DNA from: Arthrobacter bambusae
Lineage (GTDB): Bacteria; Actinomycetota; Actinomycetes; Actinomycetales; Micrococcaceae
Assembly: GCF_030812595.1 (NCBI RefSeq)
Contig: NZ_JAUSSZ010000010.1
Span: 62,001-126,000 of the forward strand
Length of the DNA: 64,000 bases
Reading direction: 5' to 3'
Under the pieces are notes generated by a model. It was not told the origin of the DNA and did no database searches. It saw nothing but the letters and a program-made list of their open reading frames with translations. A program made the position numbers and the translations under genes. Position 1 is the stretch's first letter, and each line of letters begins with the position of its first letter. This document shows, one piece after another, positions 17,093 to 25,569 of the stretch.

Positions 17093-18553
17093 ATGGCTGA
17101 GGAGAATATCCGGGAATTCGATGTCATTGTGATCGGCGCCGGAGCTGTGGGGGAGAACGTTGCAGACCGAGTGGTCCGGGGCGGCCTCACCGCGGCCATT
17201 GTGGAGGCTGAGCTTGTCGGAGGGGAATGCTCCTACTGGGCATGCATACCGTCCAAAGCACTCCTTCGGCCTGGAACCGCGTTGCACACAGCACAATCGG
17301 TGCCCGGAGCGTCGGACTCGGTGACAAAGATCCTGGATGCCGGAACGGTGCTGAAGTACCGCGACTACTTCACCAACAAATGGCAGGACGACGGCGCGGT
17401 GCAGTGGCTCGTGGACACCGGCATTGAACTCATCCGGGGCCGGGCGCGCATCACGGGCCCCCGCGAAGTCCAAGTGGATGGCAGGGACGGGAACAACTAC
17501 TCACTCAAGGCCCATCACGCCGTGGTGGTGGCCACCGGATCCACGCCGCTCGTCCCCAAAATCGAAGGCTTGCGCGACGCACCCTATTGGACAACCCGCG
17601 GCGCCACGTCTGCACAGCAAATCCCCGAAAAGTTCATTGTGCTGGGTGGCGGAGTTGCAGGAGTCGAACTCGCCCAGGCTTTCGCCCGCTTAGGCTCGTC
17701 GGTCACAATAGTCGCCCGCGGCAGGCTGCTCAGCGCTTTTCCCGAGGAAGCCGCCAATCTGGTTGCTGCAGGCTTGCGGGCCGATGGGGTCGATCTCCGC
17801 CTTGGGACAGACACCACGCGCGTCGAACACGACCCGGACCATGGCTTCGGCGTCACCCTCGGCGACGGGACGGTCTTGAAGGGTGACGAGTTGCTCGTGG
17901 CAACGGGCAGGCGGCCGAACCTGGACAACTTGGGGCTCGAGAACGTGGGGCTCGACGCCGAAGAGGGCAAAGCTTTGCGCCTCAGCACTGACTCAAGCGG
18001 CCTGGTTCAGGGTCCCGCCAGCGACGGCACCAGCGGACTGTGGCTTTACGCAGCCGGCGATGCAGCGGGGGCCGCCCTCCTCACGCACCAAGGCAAGTAC
18101 GAGGCCCGGGCCACGGGTGACGCCATCGTGGCGCGCGCCAAGGGAACCCTCCACGGCACCCCGAAGCCGTGGAGCGCCTTCGCAAAGACCGCCGACGAAT
18201 ATGCGATTCCCAGCGTGGTCTTCACGGATCCGGAAGTGGCATCCGTGGGCCCGAGCCTCAAGCAGGCGCTGCAGAAAGGCATCAACGCAAGCTCGGTGGA
18301 ACTGCGGATCAACGTGTCCGGCGCCCAGCTGCATTCGGAGAATTACGAAGGCTGGGCTCAACTGGTGGTGGACGAGGACCGGAAGGTGGTGGTGGGCGCG
18401 ACGTTCGCCGGACCTGGAGTGGCCGAGCTCTTGCACGGCGCCACCATTGCGATTGTGGGCGAGGTTCCGTTAGACCGGCTGTGGCATGCCGTGCCGTCGT
18501 TCCCCACGATCAGCGAGGTCTGGCTGCGCCTGCTGGAGAAATACGGCCTGTGA
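17093..18553 (+). CDS. Flavoprotein disulfide reductase (LpdA-like)
   Basis: 486 residues, pyridine-nucleotide disulfide oxidoreductase family. An FAD-binding GAGAVG lies at 15-20, the redox pair Cys46/Cys51 is in GGECSYWACIPSKAL, an NAD(P)-binding GGGVAGVE follows mid-protein, and there is a C-terminal dimerisation domain. The usual C-terminal His-Pro-Thr motif reads SFPTISE, so the acid-base histidine of classic dihydrolipoyl dehydrogenase or glutathione reductase is replaced by Phe. This suggests a quinone- or other-acceptor reductase like M. tuberculosis Rv3303c rather than a true Lpd. Confidence 0.85.
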   Translation: MAEENIREFDVIVIGAGAVGENVADRVVRGGLTAAIVEAELVGGECSYWACIPSKALLRPGTALHTAQSVPGASDSVTKILDAGTVLKYRDYFTNKWQDDGAVQWLVDTGIELIRGRARITGPREVQVDGRDGNNYSLKAHHAVVVATGSTPLVPKIEGLRDAPYWTTRGATSAQQIPEKFIVLGGGVAGVELAQAFARLGSSVTIVARGRLLSAFPEEAANLVAAGLRADGVDLRLGTDTTRVEHDPDHGFGVTLGDGTVLKGDELLVATGRRPNLDNLGLENVGLDAEEGKALRLSTDSSGLVQGPASDGTSGLWLYAAGDAAGAALLTHQGKYEARATGDAIVARAKGTLHGTPKPWSAFAKTADEYAIPSVVFTDPEVASVGPSLKQALQKGINASSVELRINVSGAQLHSENYEGWAQLVVDEDRKVVVGATFAGPGVAELLHGATIAIVGEVPLDRLWHAVPSFPTISEVWLRLLEKYGL

Positions 18554-18564
18554 TAGAAGTCTAT

Positions 18565-18593
18565 TTGAACTGACCAGTCAGTTTTATTACAAT
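18565..18593 (+). promoter_or_regulatory. Promoter with TetR-type operator between -35 and -10
   Basis: TTGAAC (18565-18570), a 17-bp spacer and TACAAT (18588-18593) form a strong promoter. AACTGAC-CA-GTCAGTT (18568-18583), a 7-bp inverted repeat, overlaps the -35 end and most of the spacer. The likely ligand is the TetR protein encoded last in this operon (21385), giving autoregulation. Confidence 0.8.
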
Positions 18594-18629
18594 TGGGAGC
18601 AGACTACTGTTTCTGCGAAAGGTCCCATT

Positions 18630-19355
18630 GTGCTGTCTGCACAGCAACTCCAGATCGACGGCCGCCGGGGCGATCTCCTGCCTCCCACGTCCCTCGAGGC
18701 CAGGCGCGGCGAACTCCTCTTGGTCAGCGGCAACGGCCAGGACCAGCGCACAGCATTGGCACTTGCCCTGAGCGGCAGGATGAAACCCAGCAAAGGCCTC
18801 CTGAGCTGGGACAATTCGGCAAAGACCAAGAAAGTCCGGTCCGCGAGCGCCTTGGTTGACTCCCCCGGCGTCAACGAGCCCGAACAGCACTTGAGCGTCC
18901 GCGACCTGGTCACCGAAGATCTCTCCCTCATCCCCCGCCGCTACCGTGGCGCCCTCCTCAGCACGCCGTGGCTCAAGGTCAACCGCTTCGAGGACATCGC
19001 CGGACTGTGGATTGAGCAGCTTCCCGCGGACCGCCGCCTCGAGCTGCTGACGGCATTGGCCCTCGCGGACCCGGCCCTCGACCTCCTCGTCCTCGACTCC
19101 CCCGACCGGCACAGCGCAGACCCCGCCGACTGGCTCCCACGGCTTGAACAGTTGGCGTACGACGCCGGGCGGCCGCTCGCCGTCGTCGCCGTGGTTTCCG
19201 CGCTCCCGGACCATTGGGACGGTCCGGCCGCGGTGATCGGCAACTCGGTCACGCATACGGCGCCGGCCGAACCCGAGGAGCGCACCGACCTCCTCGAAAT
19301 GGCGCAAGAAGATCCCGAAGAAGTAACCGAAACCCTGCAAAGGACCGCAAAGTGA
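18630..19355 (+). CDS. Degenerate ABC-type ATPase domain protein
   Basis: 241 residues if the GTG at 18630 (after GAAAGG) is used; the frame is open further upstream but that overlaps the reductase and promoter. The fold pattern is ABC-like (LEARRGELLLVSG then a P-loop position), yet Walker A reads SGNGQDQRT with no invariant Lys. The signature position reads LPADRR, and Walker B ends LVLDSPD without the catalytic Glu. It overlaps the YhgE gene by 4 bp. ATP hydrolysis is doubtful; a structural or regulatory partner of YhgE is inferred. Confidence 0.7.
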   Translation: MLSAQQLQIDGRRGDLLPPTSLEARRGELLLVSGNGQDQRTALALALSGRMKPSKGLLSWDNSAKTKKVRSASALVDSPGVNEPEQHLSVRDLVTEDLSLIPRRYRGALLSTPWLKVNRFEDIAGLWIEQLPADRRLELLTALALADPALDLLVLDSPDRHSADPADWLPRLEQLAYDAGRPLAVVAVVSALPDHWDGPAAVIGNSVTHTAPAEPEERTDLLEMAQEDPEEVTETLQRTAK

Positions 19356-21388
19356 CTGTTCTGCGGCTCGCCCGCTCCGAACTCAAGCGCATGACCGGCG
19401 GGCTCCTGCCTAAGCTGACCATCCTTGCCCTGACAATGGTTCCGCTGCTCTACGGAGCCGTATACCTCTACGCGAACTGGGACCCTTACGGCAACCTCAA
19501 CCAGATCGACGCCGCCTTGGTCGTCGAGGACGCGGGAGCCCAGCCGGCGAGCGGCCCTGAACTGCAGGCGGGCCAGAAAGTTGCCGACAGCCTCGTGGCG
19601 AGCCATGTCTTCAACTGGCAGCGGGTGACCACCAGCGCGGAGGCCGACGCCGGCGTGGAATCCGGCAAGTACGCCTTCGCCTTGAAGATTCCGAAAGACT
19701 TTTCGGCCAACCTGGTCTCGCCCGGCAGCTTCGACGCAGCCAACCAGGCCATGCTCAACGTCACCACCAACGACGCGAACAACTACCTCCTCAGCACCAT
19801 CGTCGACAAACTCACCACGGCGGTGCATTCCACGGTGGCCAAGGAAGTGGGCGAGGAAACCGCCAATCAGCTCCTGACGGGCTTCGGCACCATTCACGCT
19901 TCGATCGTCAAAGCCTCCGACGGAGCCGCCCAACTGGCCGACGGCGTCGGCAAGCTCAGTGACGGTGCGGCCACGCTACACGACGGCACCAGCAAGCTCA
20001 GCAGCGGCGCCTCGGAGCTCCTGGCCGGTCAGACCAAGCTCCGCGACGGCGCAAACCAGCTGAACGACGGTGCGGGGCAGCTCAGCGGGGGGCTCACGGA
20101 GCTGAAGAACAAGACCGCGTCCCTCCCGGCCGACTCCCAGAAGCTCGCCGACGGCGCCGCCCAAGTAGCCGCCGGGAACGCGCAGTTGAACGCGAAGGTC
20201 CAGGACGTCGTCGGGCAGCTTTCAGCGTTCGACGCCGGGGCAAGGGACCGGGTTGTGGCCTCCAACGCTCGGCTCGTGTCCGCCGGCGTGATCACCCAGG
20301 ACCAGGCGAACAAGATCCTGGCGGACTTCGACAATGCCGCCGCGACCAGCCCTGTGACCGACGCCAAAGCCAAGATCTCGGCAGATGCCGCACAGGTCCA
20401 GCAGCTTTCCGACGGATCGGCCGCGGTCAGCGCGGGCGCCGCCAAGCTAGCGGGAGCCGCGCCGGCACTGTCGGGAGCCATCGGCCAGGCCTCGGCAGGC
20501 GCAGACCAGCTCAGCTCCGGGGCCGCGGCGCTGGCTGCGGGTGAACAGTCCGCCGTCAACGGCACGGCGGCCCTCGCGGACGGTGCGGCAAAGCTCGACG
20601 ACGGCGCGGCGCAGCTCGCGAGCGGCGCCGCTACGGCCGCGGACGGATCCCGCACCCTGGCGAGCGAGTTGGCGAAAGGCGCAGGCAAGGTCCCCAACCC
20701 GAACGATGCCCAAAAGAGCGAGGTGTCCAAGGTGATGGCCGATCCTGTGGCGGTCAACAACGTCTCGCAAGCCAAAGCGGGGTCCTACGGTGCCGGACTC
20801 GCTCCGTTCTTCCTTACCTTGGCGCTGTGGATCGGAGTGTTCATGCTGGTCCAGGCGATGCGTCCCATCACGCAACGGGCCTTGGCCTCGAACGCGGCGT
20901 CCTGGAAGATCGCCGTCGGCGGTTGGCTCCCGTTCTTCGTTGTGTCCGTGCTGCAAGCCAGCGTCCTCACCGTCGTGGTGGACCTGGGGCTGGGACTCAA
21001 CGCGGCCCACCCTGTGTGGATGTGGTTGTTCATGCTCGCCGCGGTGATGGCGTTCACGGCGCTCATCCAGGGCATCGTGGCTTTGCTGGGAACCCCGGGA
21101 AAGTTCGTGGTGCTGATACTGCTGGTCCTTCAGCTGGTGTCTTCCGGCGGAACGTTCCCCTGGCAAACCACCCCCATGCCTTTGCATGTGGTGCACGAGA
21201 TCATGCCGATGGGCTACGTGGTGACCGGCATGCGGCACTTGATCTACGGCGGTGACCTGTCGATGATCTGGCCGACTGTCCTGGGCCTGCTTGGCTACAC
21301 TGTGCTGGGTGCAGCGCTTTCCACGCTCGCCGTCAGGAAGCACAAGTTCTGGACCCTCAAGACCCTGAAACCGGAGATCGCGGTATGA
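19352..21388 (+). CDS. YhgE/Pip-family membrane protein
   Basis: 678 residues from the GTG at 19352, which overlaps the upstream stop (GTGA). There is one N-terminal membrane helix (around 20-40). A long extracellular section (about 180-460) is full of heptad-like repeats such as LSDGAATLHDGTSKLSSGA. About five C-terminal helices form an ABC-2-type membrane domain. The family includes phage-infection protein Pip of Lactococcus and is related to EsaA of type VII secretion. Function here is unknown; export or envelope remodelling is inferred. Confidence 0.88.
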   Translation: MTVLRLARSELKRMTGGLLPKLTILALTMVPLLYGAVYLYANWDPYGNLNQIDAALVVEDAGAQPASGPELQAGQKVADSLVASHVFNWQRVTTSAEADAGVESGKYAFALKIPKDFSANLVSPGSFDAANQAMLNVTTNDANNYLLSTIVDKLTTAVHSTVAKEVGEETANQLLTGFGTIHASIVKASDGAAQLADGVGKLSDGAATLHDGTSKLSSGASELLAGQTKLRDGANQLNDGAGQLSGGLTELKNKTASLPADSQKLADGAAQVAAGNAQLNAKVQDVVGQLSAFDAGARDRVVASNARLVSAGVITQDQANKILADFDNAAATSPVTDAKAKISADAAQVQQLSDGSAAVSAGAAKLAGAAPALSGAIGQASAGADQLSSGAAALAAGEQSAVNGTAALADGAAKLDDGAAQLASGAATAADGSRTLASELAKGAGKVPNPNDAQKSEVSKVMADPVAVNNVSQAKAGSYGAGLAPFFLTLALWIGVFMLVQAMRPITQRALASNAASWKIAVGGWLPFFVVSVLQASVLTVVVDLGLGLNAAHPVWMWLFMLAAVMAFTALIQGIVALLGTPGKFVVLILLVLQLVSSGGTFPWQTTPMPLHVVHEIMPMGYVVTGMRHLIYGGDLSMIWPTVLGLLGYTVLGAALSTLAVRKHKFWTLKTLKPEIAV

Positions 21389-22032
21389 GCATGCAAGAAC
21401 CCGGCCTCACGGCCAGGACGGGTCCGGAAACTCCGGAGAAGAAGCTCCGCCCGGCCCGCACCAACGCGACCAAGCAACGCCTCTTCGACGCTTCCATGGA
21501 GCTGATCGGCGAGCGCGGCGCAGCGGGCGTCACGGTGGACGAGATTGCGGCCGCGGCCGGGGTGTCCAAGGGAACGGTCTATTACAACTTCGGCAGCAAA
21601 TCCGATCTGATCGCCCAGTTGTTGCGCCACGGAGTCGACATCATGCTTGGCCGGCTCCAGACGATCGAAGGCCTGCACGCCGATCCGCTCGAGGCCATGG
21701 AGGCCATGCTCGGCCAAGCCATGGACTTCATGGACGACTACCCATCCTTCGCTAGGCTCTGGATCAGCGAGAACTGGCGGACACCCAGCGAATGGGGCAA
21801 ACTCTTCGTCGAACTCCGCAGCGAGTTGTTGGCCGTAATCGGCGCAGCCATCGAAAAGGTCGCCGCCACGTACACCGTGGATTCCGGCATTGCCCGGGGC
21901 AGCCTCGAGGCCGCGATGTTCGGGGCGATCTTCGTGGTGGGCCTTGACCGGCAGACGTACAACCCGGAGCGCACCCGTGAGCAAAGCATCGCGGCCATCA
22001 TGACCATCATGCGCGGGTATGTGCTGCGGTAA
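21385..22032 (+). CDS. TetR-family transcription regulator
   Basis: 215 residues. The N-terminal helix-turn-helix is at about 40-70 (VDEIAAAAGVSKGTVYYNFGSKSDL), followed by a helical ligand domain. The ATG overlaps the YhgE stop (ATGA), so it is the third gene of the operon and probably binds the inverted repeat at 18568-18583. Confidence 0.9.
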   Translation: MSMQEPGLTARTGPETPEKKLRPARTNATKQRLFDASMELIGERGAAGVTVDEIAAAAGVSKGTVYYNFGSKSDLIAQLLRHGVDIMLGRLQTIEGLHADPLEAMEAMLGQAMDFMDDYPSFARLWISENWRTPSEWGKLFVELRSELLAVIGAAIEKVAATYTVDSGIARGSLEAAMFGAIFVVGLDRQTYNPERTREQSIAAIMTIMRGYVLR

Positions 22033-22082
22033 CGGTATGGCAACTGCCGCGTCTTGAGGCGTGGCGAGCCCGCGGGTCAGGG

Positions 22083-22727
22083 ATGATTAATCCCATGCGT
22101 CACATGGGGAACAGCGGAAAGCTTGCGATCATCTCTGCCGTGGTGTCCGCCGGTTTGCTGGTGCTCCTCGCCAGCACCCTCGACGAAACCGTGATGTACA
22201 TCTTCCTCGGGGTCGTGGCGCTCGGCTATCTCGCGTGCGTCGCCGAGGTTTTTGCCCGCCGAAGGTACTTCATGCTGGTTCTCGGAGCCATCGCATCAAT
22301 CCTGTTCATCGCGTTCGGAATAGCGTTCCTGCGCATGTGGGGACTCGCCTTCAACCAGGATGAGAACGCCTTAGGCAGTGCGGTGAGCACCAAGGATTCG
22401 GACATCTACTTCTACCTCGCCGCTGCTGCCGGATGCAGCTCCCTCCTGGTCTTGTTCATCGGGGCGGTTTGGCCCTCCCGCAGGAGCCGGGCGAAGGTAG
22501 CGGTCCGTCCGGCGGCCCGGCGGCCGTCTCCCCGGCCTGCTCCCCGCCCTTCCTCGGCGCCTGCCAGGCCCGCCCAGCGGCTCGCGGCCCGTCCGGCGTC
22601 GGGGGCTGTGAAGCGCCCCGCACCGCGGAAACCAACACCGGCACCCGCGGCGCCCGCCAAGCGTCCGACGTCGGGATCGCCTAAACCAGGGGCGCCGGCT
22701 CAGCGCAAGCCCGCCTCCAAGCGCTGA
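22083..22727 (+). CDS. Membrane protein with Pro/Ala/Arg-rich tail
   Basis: 214 residues. Four predicted membrane helices occupy about 13-135, and a basic low-complexity C-terminal tail (PAARRPSPRPAPRPSS type) fills 140-214, probably in the cytoplasm. No family recognised. The last 28 bp overlap the 3' end of the convergent EamA gene. Confidence 0.72.
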   Translation: MINPMRHMGNSGKLAIISAVVSAGLLVLLASTLDETVMYIFLGVVALGYLACVAEVFARRRYFMLVLGAIASILFIAFGIAFLRMWGLAFNQDENALGSAVSTKDSDIYFYLAAAAGCSSLLVLFIGAVWPSRRSRAKVAVRPAARRPSPRPAPRPSSAPARPAQRLAARPASGAVKRPAPRKPTPAPAAPAKRPTSGSPKPGAPAQRKPASKR

Positions 22728-23647
22728 GGTACCTCAGCGAGCGCCGAATCCATAGGCTTCGCACGCCGCTGCAGGACGGCGGTCGCCACGCCGCCCAGCA
22801 GGAGGAGGCCGCCGGCCAGTTCCGCCGTCGTCGGAACCTCCGAGATGAGCAGCCATGCCGCGGTCATACCCACCACCGGGACCAACAACGTGAAAGGCAC
22901 CACGGCCGAGCTCGGGTAGAGGCTGAGGAGCCGGTTCCAGATTCCATAGCCCACGAGCGAGGCGAATACGGCCGTATAGAGGGCGCTCAGGATGGTCGCC
23001 GGCTGGAGGTTGCCAAGGGTCCCGACCACGGCGGCCGGGCCGTCCACGATGAGCGACAATGCCGCTAGTGGCAAGGGGACCACGGCCCCGGACCAGACCA
23101 CAAGGCCCAGCCCCGAGGTCGCCCTGGCCTTGCGTGCGATGATGTTTCCCGCGGCCCAGGACAAAGCCGCTGCGAGGACAATCATGAGCGGCACCACAGG
23201 GGCCACCAAGCTTCGACCTACCGCCACAAGGGCAAGTCCGGCCACACCCAGCACAACCCCCGTCAGTTGGCGCTTGTTCGGCCGCTCCCCCAGGAACCTG
23301 GCCGCCAACAGCACCGTCAGGAGCACTTGCGCCTGCAGCACCAGCGAGGCGAGCCCGGCGGGCATCCCGAGGGCCATGCCCAGGTAAAGCAGGCCGAACT
23401 GACCGGCGCTCATGAAGAGCCCGACGCCGATGATCGCTTTCCAACTCACGTCCGGCTTGCGGACGAAGAAGATGCACGGGAACACCACCAGCACGAAGCG
23501 GATGGCCACGAAGAGCAGCGGCGGCACGTCTGCCGCGCTCCCGTTGCCATTCCCGCTTGCGGGATGGAGACCGAAGTCGATCGCGACGAAATTCAGGCCC
23601 CAAAGGACTGCGACAAGGACGGCGAGTGCTGAGTGTCGAATATTCAC
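22700..23647 (-). CDS. EamA/DMT-family transporter
   Basis: 315 residues with ten predicted membrane helices in two EamA repeats (VLWGLNFVAIDFG near the start, VASLVGYGIWNRLL in the second half). This family exports amino acids and other metabolites. It is divergent from the LysR gene 72 bp away, the usual arrangement for a regulator and its exporter target. Substrate unknown. Confidence 0.88.
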   Translation of the reverse strand: MNIRHSALAVLVAVLWGLNFVAIDFGLHPASGNGNGSAADVPPLLFVAIRFVLVVFPCIFFVRKPDVSWKAIIGVGLFMSAGQFGLLYLGMALGMPAGLASLVLQAQVLLTVLLAARFLGERPNKRQLTGVVLGVAGLALVAVGRSLVAPVVPLMIVLAAALSWAAGNIIARKARATSGLGLVVWSGAVVPLPLAALSLIVDGPAAVVGTLGNLQPATILSALYTAVFASLVGYGIWNRLLSLYPSSAVVPFTLLVPVVGMTAAWLLISEVPTTAELAGGLLLLGGVATAVLQRRAKPMDSALAEVPQRLEAGLR

Positions 23648-23698
23648 GATTCAACTCTGGCATTCAAATGGATGAAGCACCAGCGTCGAGTTCTGCAT

Positions 23699-23727
23699 TG
23701 AATCATGTACATTTGCTTCATGATTGA
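23699..23727. promoter_or_regulatory. LysR-type operator in the EamA/LysR gap
   Basis: TGAATCATG-N11-CATGATTGA is a 9-bp inverted repeat with one mismatch and the long spacer typical of LysR sites. It overlaps the start of the LysR gene, as expected for autorepression. Confidence 0.5.
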
Positions 23728-24664
23728 GATTGCGGCACTACGGGCACTCGTGGCAGTTGAACATCAAGGCTCGGTCGTGGCCGCCTCGGAAGCGATGGGG
23801 TTCAGCCCTTCGGCAGTCTCCCAGCAGATCAAGAAGCTTGAGAAGCAGAGCGGTGTGACCGTCCTGGAGCGCCACGGCCGCGGCGTACTGCTGACCGACC
23901 GCGGCATGGCGTTGGCCGAGTACGGGCGTCGGATCCTGGGCGAATTGGAGGAGCTACAGGCCACCTTGCTTGCCGACCCGGCCAAGCCGAGCGGAGTGCT
24001 TCGGCTCGTCGGATTCTCGACGGCCTGCCGCGGGCTGGTGGGGCCGATGCTTCGGAAACTGGGCACGGCCCAGGATGTTGCCCGCACCCCTGGGGCGGCC
24101 GCGGGTTCCGGGCTTGAAATCCGAGTGGTGGCAGAGGACCCGCGCGAGGCCGTCCAAAGGGTCGCAACCGGCGAAGCCGATCTCGGCGTCGTGCACAACT
24201 GGCACTCAGTGCCCCTGGCCATTCCGGAGAACATGGTCCACGAGGACCTCTGCCTGGACACCGCCGACGTCCTGCTGAACTCCTCGCACCCGCTGGCAGG
24301 CCGGACCGCCGTCGAGCCTTCCGACCTGATGGACGAGCGCTGGATCAGCACGCCGGCCGGCGCCATCTGCAATGAGGCGCTACTGGCGATCCTTGCAGGC
24401 TTGGGGCGGGTGCCGGACATCCGCATCTACGATCCGGACTTTTCCACGCACATCACCATGGTCCAGCAAGGAGTTGCGGTGGCGCTCGTGCCGCGCCTCG
24501 GCAGGCCCGAACTCCCCGCGGGAGTCGTGGCGGTGCCCGTCGTCAATCCGATGCAGCAACGCCAAGTGGGCATCGTCTATCGAAAGACAATGATGGCAAG
24601 CCCCAGCATCCGCCATGTGGTTGGCCTGTTGCGCGAGGTAGCCGGCGGACTCGACGTGGGCTAA
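23720..24664 (+). CDS. LysR-family transcription regulator
   Basis: 314 residues from the ATG at 23720. A winged helix-turn-helix at 1-60 (EAMGFSPSAVSQQIKKLEKQ) is followed by a substrate-binding domain (about 90-305). An ATG at 23705 would add five residues; neither start has a clear ribosome site. It probably regulates the divergent EamA exporter. Confidence 0.9.
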   Translation: MIEIAALRALVAVEHQGSVVAASEAMGFSPSAVSQQIKKLEKQSGVTVLERHGRGVLLTDRGMALAEYGRRILGELEELQATLLADPAKPSGVLRLVGFSTACRGLVGPMLRKLGTAQDVARTPGAAAGSGLEIRVVAEDPREAVQRVATGEADLGVVHNWHSVPLAIPENMVHEDLCLDTADVLLNSSHPLAGRTAVEPSDLMDERWISTPAGAICNEALLAILAGLGRVPDIRIYDPDFSTHITMVQQGVAVALVPRLGRPELPAGVVAVPVVNPMQQRQVGIVYRKTMMASPSIRHVVGLLREVAGGLDVG

Positions 24665-24676
24665 CGGCCGGGGCCA

Positions 24677-24733
24677 CGAACTGGCACCAAATGCCCGCAA
24701 AATTCGATTCCGGGGGCATCTGCTGCCAATTCG
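24677..24733. terminator. Bidirectional hairpin between convergent genes
   Basis: CGAACTGGCACCAAATGCCC pairs, with a few mismatches, with the complementary arm ending TGCTGCCAATTCG. It sits between the LysR and phosphatase stops and could end both transcripts. Confidence 0.55.
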
Positions 24734-24746
24734 CGCGAGGCGGACG

Positions 24747-25277
24747 CTACTTCTTCGGGCGGGGCACTACGAAGTGGGTCAGGCGAGCATCCTGCCCATC
24801 GAGTTCAGCCCACGGTTTCTCCAGTTCCATCACCGTTATGGCACTCGTGGGGTAGCGGGTCGCGGCATCCATGTAGGCGTCATGGTCCGAGTCACGGGAA
24901 GCCAAGTGCATCGCGAGGTCCTGCACGCCGGGCATGTGCGAAAAGACCATGAGGGTGGTGACCGTCTCAGGCACATGGTTGATGACCGTCAACATCCGCT
25001 GCGCGGAAGCGGCGTACAACCCGTCCTCGAGTTTCGGCGTCGGGGCCTTGTCCCCCAGCTCGCTGCATACCCAGGTACAGGTCTGCCGGGTCCGCAGCGC
25101 GGATGAACACAGGATGAAGTCCGGAACCACGTGGTGCTTGAGGAGCCATTTTCCTGCAATGGGGGCTTCCCGGTGGCCGCGCTCGGCAAGAGGCCGCTCA
25201 TGATCCGGCACCCCGAGGGGCCAGTCCGACTTGGCATGCCGCATGATCACCAGCCGCTTGATGTGATGCTCGCTCAT
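24747..25277 (-). CDS. SixA-type histidine phosphatase
   Basis: 176 residues, histidine-phosphatase superfamily. The N-terminal RHAKSDW carries the nucleophile His14, SSALRTRQTC provides the second Arg, and the second His lies in VFSHMP. The short length fits the SixA branch, which removes phosphate from phosphohistidine or small phosphoesters. No partner gene is adjacent. Confidence 0.88.
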   Translation of the reverse strand: MSEHHIKRLVIMRHAKSDWPLGVPDHERPLAERGHREAPIAGKWLLKHHVVPDFILCSSALRTRQTCTWVCSELGDKAPTPKLEDGLYAASAQRMLTVINHVPETVTTLMVFSHMPGVQDLAMHLASRDSDHDAYMDAATRYPTSAITVMELEKPWAELDGQDARLTHFVVPRPKK

Positions 25278-25569
25278 CCCCCCACCCTATAGCCGCGGAG
25301 GCACATGCTCACTGGACTAGGGAAGCCAAAAGGCGGCACATCCCGAAAGCGCCGTTGTTGCGTTGGGCCCACGCCGTCAGGGTTCCCTGGCCGTGGGGCC
25401 CCACCGGCGAGGGCCCCGGCCTGAGCTTGCGAAGGCTGGGAGCCGGTGGGGACTTGCGAGGCGAGGGGGACGGTGGGGAGGTACGAGCGCAGGCGCCGAG
25501 GGATGTTCTGCGGAAGCGAAAGCGCCCGCCCCCAGAGAAGGAGCGCGCTTTGAGCGGTTGCGAACCTAG
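25278..25569. other. GC-rich intergenic region with hairpin
   Basis: No credible gene. The region is very G/C-rich and contains a perfect 10-bp inverted repeat (CCCCACCGGC and its complement) around a 33-base loop, near the middle. It could be the long 3' end of the winged-helix transcript or a structured RNA; nothing decides. Confidence 0.4.

Noticed and set aside
20447..21343. 298-codon minus-strand open frame opposite the YhgE/Pip gene
   Set aside because: Mirror of the repeat-rich coding strand; composition (His/Gln/Arg-rich) is not protein-like.
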